Part shown: piece by piece, positions 61,654 to 64,000 of the stretch | How positions within the stretch are numbered: the stretch's first letter is position 1 | How the letters are laid out: the number at the start of each line of letters is the position of its first letter | Origin: Leeuwenhoekiella parthenopeia | GTDB lineage: Bacteria; Bacteroidota; Bacteroidia; Flavobacteriales; Flavobacteriaceae | Direction: 5' to 3' | DNA: 64,000 nucleotides | NCBI RefSeq assembly: GCF_020782115.1 | Contig: NZ_JAJGMW010000001.1 | Coordinates: 62,001 to 126,000, forward strand | Translations under genes and position numbers: made by a program | Notes under the pieces: generated by a model | The model's database searches: none | What the model saw: only the letters and a program-made list of their open reading frames with translations | What the model was told of the DNA's origin: nothing

Positions 61654-63612
61654 TTATAACTCAGTTCTAAAAGGCGACGCCGGAAGCCCTTCTTTATTGT
61701 ATAAATTGGGATTGTCCGGGTTATCTGCCCAGGCATAGCGCAAATACTTTGGCTCTGCCACCTCATCACTCCAGACAATCACACGATCCCCTTCAATTTT
61801 GGCGTTTGCCCAAACAAATTTACCGTCTTCACCTGCAAGCGCAAATTCGCTCAGGGGTTCGCCATCATTGCTCATCAGGCCATTGCCTGTATGCTTAAAT
61901 TTCAAAATTACTTTTCCGGCTTCAACGGTGTGACTTTCGTAAACAGGTCCCGAATACACCAGATTTTCACCGTAGGCCAACTTCAATCCTGCAAGCGCCA
62001 TACGCTCTCCCACGTCTTTTTTATTGTCCGGGTGAATATCATTCCACTCCCCCAAATCAATATTTACGGTCATAGCGGTGTTGGAATTCTTCAGCGCTTT
62101 TAGCTGGGCTTCACGCAACTCGGCCCAATTGCTTTCGGAAGGCAGATAAGACACATCCATAAAATTAGGTAATTGCGCATAAATAAATGGTGTTTCAGGC
62201 TGGCCTAAAACACTGCGCAAACCCGAAATCAAAGCTGCCATATAGCCTTCGTAAGCCTTTGGATTACCGGTATTGCTTTCGCCCTGATACCACAAGATAC
62301 CTTTAACCGGAAGTTGCTTATAAGGTGCGATCATCCCATTGTATAATGCGGTTGGTTCGTTTTGCGGATTGATACGGCGCACGCGCGCTCCGGAATCTCT
62401 GTCCACAAAAGCGGAGCGATCAAATGGCTTAAAAACTTCGCCCACTTTATATTGCCAATAGCCTTTTAAATCTACCGTATCCTGCTCGGTAAAAATATAA
62501 TAGGGTTTGTCTGGTACAAAACCTCCTTTACCGTTGTAATTGGTGACTTTAATTGTAAAATTATTTTTTCCGGCTTTGAGTAAGGTATCGGGTACCTCAT
62601 AGCGGCGTTGCGGATATTGATAGGTTTTGTTCCCCACGAGAACACCATTGATATACACCTCATCGGCATCAACGATGCGGCCCATAAAAAGGCGGGCTTT
62701 TTTGCCTATCATAGATTCGGGAATCTCAACTTCCCTGCGGTACCAGACTGTGCCATTAAGGTCTCGTACACCCTGGTCTTCCCAATACCCGGGAATGTTG
62801 ATACGGCGCCAGTTTTTAGGCGTAAAATCATTACTATACCACGGCGTACCCATAAGTCCTTTGTCGGTTTCCTCTTCTGCAGATTCTTCCGGTTGAGGAC
62901 GGTTTTGACGTTGCGCATTTACAAAAGCCGTGTCTTTATTTTCTTCGATGATTTTTAAGATTTCCGGGTAATCGGTATAGCCTTCCCGCGGAATCCAGGC
63001 CTCAATGGGCGTACCACCCACACTGGCATTGATTAAGCCAATGGGAATCTGGTATTTTTCGTAGATTTTTTTGGCAAAGAAATACGCAACAGCCGAAAAT
63101 GGGCGAATTTCCTCCCCCACTGCTTTTTGCCACTCACCCCCCTCAAGATCTTCCTGAGGTCCTGAGATAGCAGGAGTTGTAGGCACTTTAAAATGTCGGA
63201 TTGCAGGATTATCTGCATTCGCTATTTCTTCCGCGTAGCGCACATCGTGAATATCCAGCTGATGTACCATGTTAGACTGACCGGTGCACAACCAAACATC
63301 ACCAATCAAAATATCATCGATTTCAACACTATTCTTACCAGAAATCACCATTTTGAAGGGTCCGCCGGCTTTCATTTTAGGGAGTTCAATACTCCATCTT
63401 CCGTCTTTAGCGGTGGTGGTTTTATAGGTTTTTCTTTTAAAGGAAAGCATAATTTGTTCGCCGGGATCTGCCCAGCCCCAAACCGGCACTTTAGCATCCC
63501 GTTGCAGCACCATCCCGTCACTTATTAAAACAGGTAATTTAACTTCGGCCTGTACAGAAAAATTCAGGCTGAACATGAAAAGGATGAGTGCGTTTATTCT
63601 TTTGAAAATCAT
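61654..63612 (-). CDS. Sialate O-acetylesterase-like SGNH esterase with inserted beta-galactosidase-type jelly-roll domain
   Basis: 652-residue secreted esterase (signal peptide about 1-21, ending VQA). The SGNH catalytic serine is S113 in CTGQSNMVHQLD, and the later block is WYQGESNTGN; the catalytic histidine lies in EWNDIHPDNKKD. Between these, residues about 250-375 form a GH2-like jelly roll (NIPGYWEDQGVRDLNGTVWYRR, DEVYINGVLVGN), a typical insertion for this family in Bacteroidota. Members remove acetyl groups from plant or algal polysaccharides or sialic acids; the neighbours favour a plant cell-wall glycan. It is 7 bases from the GH3 gene end and 27 bases from the CRTAC1 gene. Confidence 0.92.
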   Translation of the reverse strand: MIFKRINALILFMFSLNFSVQAEVKLPVLISDGMVLQRDAKVPVWGWADPGEQIMLSFKRKTYKTTTAKDGRWSIELPKMKAGGPFKMVISGKNSVEIDDILIGDVWLCTGQSNMVHQLDIHDVRYAEEIANADNPAIRHFKVPTTPAISGPQEDLEGGEWQKAVGEEIRPFSAVAYFFAKKIYEKYQIPIGLINASVGGTPIEAWIPREGYTDYPEILKIIEENKDTAFVNAQRQNRPQPEESAEEETDKGLMGTPWYSNDFTPKNWRRINIPGYWEDQGVRDLNGTVWYRREVEIPESMIGKKARLFMGRIVDADEVYINGVLVGNKTYQYPQRRYEVPDTLLKAGKNNFTIKVTNYNGKGGFVPDKPYYIFTEQDTVDLKGYWQYKVGEVFKPFDRSAFVDRDSGARVRRINPQNEPTALYNGMIAPYKQLPVKGILWYQGESNTGNPKAYEGYMAALISGLRSVLGQPETPFIYAQLPNFMDVSYLPSESNWAELREAQLKALKNSNTAMTVNIDLGEWNDIHPDNKKDVGERMALAGLKLAYGENLVYSGPVYESHTVEAGKVILKFKHTGNGLMSNDGEPLSEFALAGEDGKFVWANAKIEGDRVIVWSDEVAEPKYLRYAWADNPDNPNLYNKEGLPASPFRTEL

Positions 63613-63619
63613 GTTGCTT

Positions 63620-64000
63620 TTAGTTTACTGCAAATTCTATTTCGACCATTTTAGGAGCTCCTAATGCCAAGCTGCGTTTCATAGGGCTTGCACCTCCCAC
63701 ATAAAGCCTAAATGAACCGGGCTCAATAGTTTTAGAACCATCTTCAAGCACAAGCTGAAAGTTTTCGGGCTTGATCTCAAATGTGATTTTTTCGGAGGCT
63801 CCGGGTTCTAATGTAACGCGCTTAGTATTTATAAATTGAAAATTAGGCACGCGCACCGAAGCTTCCAAATCAGAAATATACACCTGTACCACTTCGTCTG
63901 ACTTCACCTTACCGGTGTTAGTCACGGTCACTTCAAGACTCAGACTTTCCTCCTTTGTAACCTCAGTTTTATTTACAACAGCATCACTGTATTCGAACTG
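63620..64000 (-). CDS. GH3 glycosidase (partial: C-terminal fibronectin III-like domain only)
   Basis: An open frame runs in from the window end and encodes about 126 C-terminal residues. It shows the FnIII-like domain of family 3 enzymes: FEYSD, SLEVTVTNTGKVKSDEVVQVYI, NTKRVTLEPGASEKITFEI and a closing PGSFRLYVGGAS. The catalytic TIM barrel and alpha/beta domains lie beyond the window, so the nucleophile cannot be checked. It is upstream of the esterase on the same strand, and a beta-glucosidase or beta-xylosidase of this family would fit the GH31/esterase locus. Confidence 0.9.
   Translation of the reverse strand, partial: QFEYSDAVVNKTEVTKEESLSLEVTVTNTGKVKSDEVVQVYISDLEASVRVPNFQFINTKRVTLEPGASEKITFEIKPENFQLVLEDGSKTIEPGSFRLYVGGASPMKRSLALGAPKMVEIEFAVN

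Noticed and set aside
1-64000. Search for CRISPR arrays, IS elements, integrases, rRNA and tRNA genes.
   Set aside because: No direct-repeat arrays, transposase or integrase motifs, rRNA-like stretches or convincing tRNA structures were seen by eye.

Overview
This 64 kb window reads as the chromosome of a Bacteroidota member of the family Flavobacteriaceae, probably marine. The signs are: TAnnTTTG-type -7 promoter elements, the small ribosomal-neighbour gene DUF4295 next to rpmG/rpmB, a BshC bacillithiol enzyme, a crtI-crtB-crtZ carotenoid cluster, many SPII lipoproteins and DUF4369/TlpA and CarboxypepD_reg-like proteins. The genus is an inference; no rRNA, tRNA, CRISPR array, IS element or integrase was seen. 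Coding density is high and no gene-free stretch exceeds about 230 bases.

Layout. (1) 1-8354, L-arabinan/arabinose utilisation: secreted GH51, two GH43 and GH127 enzymes and ribulokinase araB on the minus strand, divergent from a Nudix-fold regulator of the AraR type. (2) 8524-12912, carotenoid locus: a MerR-type regulator with a cobalamin-binding domain resembling CarH photoreceptors, then crtI, crtB, crtZ and a DUF2071 gene. (3) 12902-32198, housekeeping and peptidase genes: bshC, M14 and M16 metallopeptidases, small MscS, rimO, a serine hydrolase, an AT-rich orphan lipoprotein, amidase, ftsY, DUF4295-rpmG-rpmB, cinA, an Hpt protein, FAH hydrolase and a DnaQ-like exonuclease. (4) 32398-42325, 2-oxo acid dehydrogenase E2, then a surface-polysaccharide precursor block: glycosyltransferase, recR, rfbD-rfbC-rfbA-rfbB (dTDP-rhamnose), wecB, and tviB/tviC-like UDP-HexNAc dehydrogenase and epimerase. 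(5) 42516-55614, stress and signalling genes: Dps, MscS, pentapeptide-repeat membrane protein, GNAT-nitrilase fusion, metallophosphatase-BamA fusion, an HD domain fused to a PycTM (Pycsar effector) membrane module, a large GAF protein and a TlpA-like thioredoxin. (6) 55694-64000, a second carbohydrate locus on the minus strand: GH31, a CRTAC1/FG-GAP lipoprotein, a sialate-O-acetylesterase-like esterase and the C-terminal end of a GH3 enzyme.

The most interesting observation is a 19-base inverted-repeat motif (AAnTGT-N7-ACATTT) found upstream of araB, twice in the GH51/araR divergent region, and upstream of the GH31 gene about 50 kb away. It is a candidate AraR operator that would place both carbohydrate loci in one regulon. 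Next are the CarH-like light sensor in front of the carotenoid genes, and the HD-PycTM fusion that has no neighbouring pyrimidine cyclase.
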